Origin: Halobacillus dabanensis
GTDB taxonomy: Bacteria > Bacillota > Bacilli > Bacillales > Halobacillaceae
Direction: 5' to 3'
DNA: 64,000 bases
NCBI RefSeq assembly: GCF_900114165.1
Contig: NZ_FOSB01000002.1
Location: 372,001-436,000 of the forward strand
Shown here: positions 63,799 to 64,000 of the stretch, piece after piece
Layout: each line of letters opens with the position of its first letter
How positions within the stretch are numbered: the stretch's first letter is position 1
The notes under the pieces: model-generated
The model's input: only the letters and a program-made list of their open reading frames with translations
What the model was told of the DNA's origin: nothing
Database searches by the model: none
Program-made: the position numbers and the translations under genes

Positions 63799-64000
63799 TC
63801 ACTCCGTCATATATGGTAATCGTATGCGGACCGTGGTCCCTGCCCCAACCTCGCTGTCAATTTCCAAACCATAGTCTTTCCCATACATCATTTTGATGCG
63901 TTCATTGATATTATTCAGTCCGATACCTGAGCTTTTGGAACGTATTTCTCCGCGATAGATTCCTTCTAATTGCCCTGTTTCAATTCCTGGACCGTTATCT
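63799..64000 (-). CDS. yesM: YesM-type sensor histidine kinase (C-terminal end only)
   Basis: The last 66 or so codons, cut by the right edge. HATPase boxes are visible: DNGPGIETG (G1) and SSGIGLNNINERIKMMYG (G2), ending VRIRLPYMTE before TGA at 63799-63801. Membrane and HAMP parts lie outside the window. Partner of the response regulator immediately downstream. Confidence 0.9.
   Translation of the reverse strand, partial: DNGPGIETGQLEGIYRGEIRSKSSGIGLNNINERIKMMYGKDYGLEIDSEVGAGTTVRIRLPYMTE

Overview
The window looks like a chromosomal segment of a low-GC Gram-positive bacterium of the Bacillaceae. Supporting signs are AAGGAGG ribosome binding sites, frequent TTG/GTG starts, S-box (SAM-I) riboswitches, CcpA-type cre sites, a PAS/sigma-54 activator and a pectin cluster organised like the Bacillus subtilis yes region. 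A halophilic or marine genus is possible, but the genus is not established from sequence. No rRNA, tRNA, transposase, integrase or CRISPR array was seen.

Region 1 (1-19.2 kb, all minus strand). A partial gamma-glutamyltransferase lies at the left edge. Next to it is a 13-gene operon of about 13.3 kb running from 14712 down to 1418, closed by a terminator at 1351-1377. It encodes a TRAP-TAXI importer, an acyl-CoA ligase, two acyl-CoA dehydrogenases, ETF alpha/beta, two 3-hydroxyacyl-CoA dehydrogenases, an enoyl-CoA hydratase, a thiolase and two hotdog thioesterases: a self-contained uptake and beta-oxidation route for an unknown acid. It is preceded by a near-perfect -24/-12 promoter and a cluster of ATTCA-N4-TGAAT palindromes. 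Upstream lie a PAS/AAA+ sigma-54 activator, a ketopantoate-reductase-like gene and a permease.

Region 2 (19.4-36.3 kb, all minus strand). Three transcription units share a TetR-type operator with consensus close to ATACCNACCGGTNGGTAT. The first is thioesterase-SDR-acyl-CoA ligase-LivHMGF-binding protein (27.1 to 19.4 kb). The second is acyl-CoA dehydrogenase-SDR-two MaoC hotdog proteins-acyl-CoA dehydrogenase-SDR-thiolase-TetR (33.9 to 27.2 kb). The third is SDR plus a phosphotriesterase-family hydrolase (36.2 to 34.4 kb). Together they suggest ABC import, CoA activation and beta-oxidation-like breakdown of a second, possibly branched or cyclic, acid. In this copy livH carries an in-frame stop and one dehydrogenase is frameshifted at a run of eight G.

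Region 3 (36.6-48.9 kb). An orphan sugar-binding lipoprotein with a cre site, a LysM protein and a frameshifted DUF4190 protein lead to the most unusual locus. Two complete SAM-I riboswitches in tandem, each with its own terminator, precede a plus-strand operon for a thiolase, an acetoacetyl-CoA-synthetase-like ligase, a thiolase-fold protein lacking both thiolase catalytic residues, a DUF35 zinc-ribbon/OB protein, a 31-residue membrane protein and a sodium:solute symporter. A vanadium-haloperoxidase-like protein and a DUF389 protein follow.

Region 4 (48.9-64 kb). This is a pectin/rhamnogalacturonan utilisation island: kduD, kduI, an alpha/beta hydrolase and an aldo/keto reductase read left. 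A LacI regulator and an RhgT-type acetylesterase read right. A yes-like operon (binding protein, two permeases, GH105 hydrolase, Gfo/Idh/MocA oxidoreductase, YesL) with the YesN/YesM two-component system reads left. One permease gene is frameshifted at a T run. Three of the four broken genes in the window are explained by a one-base loss in a homopolymer, so sequencing error is a serious alternative to real pseudogenisation.
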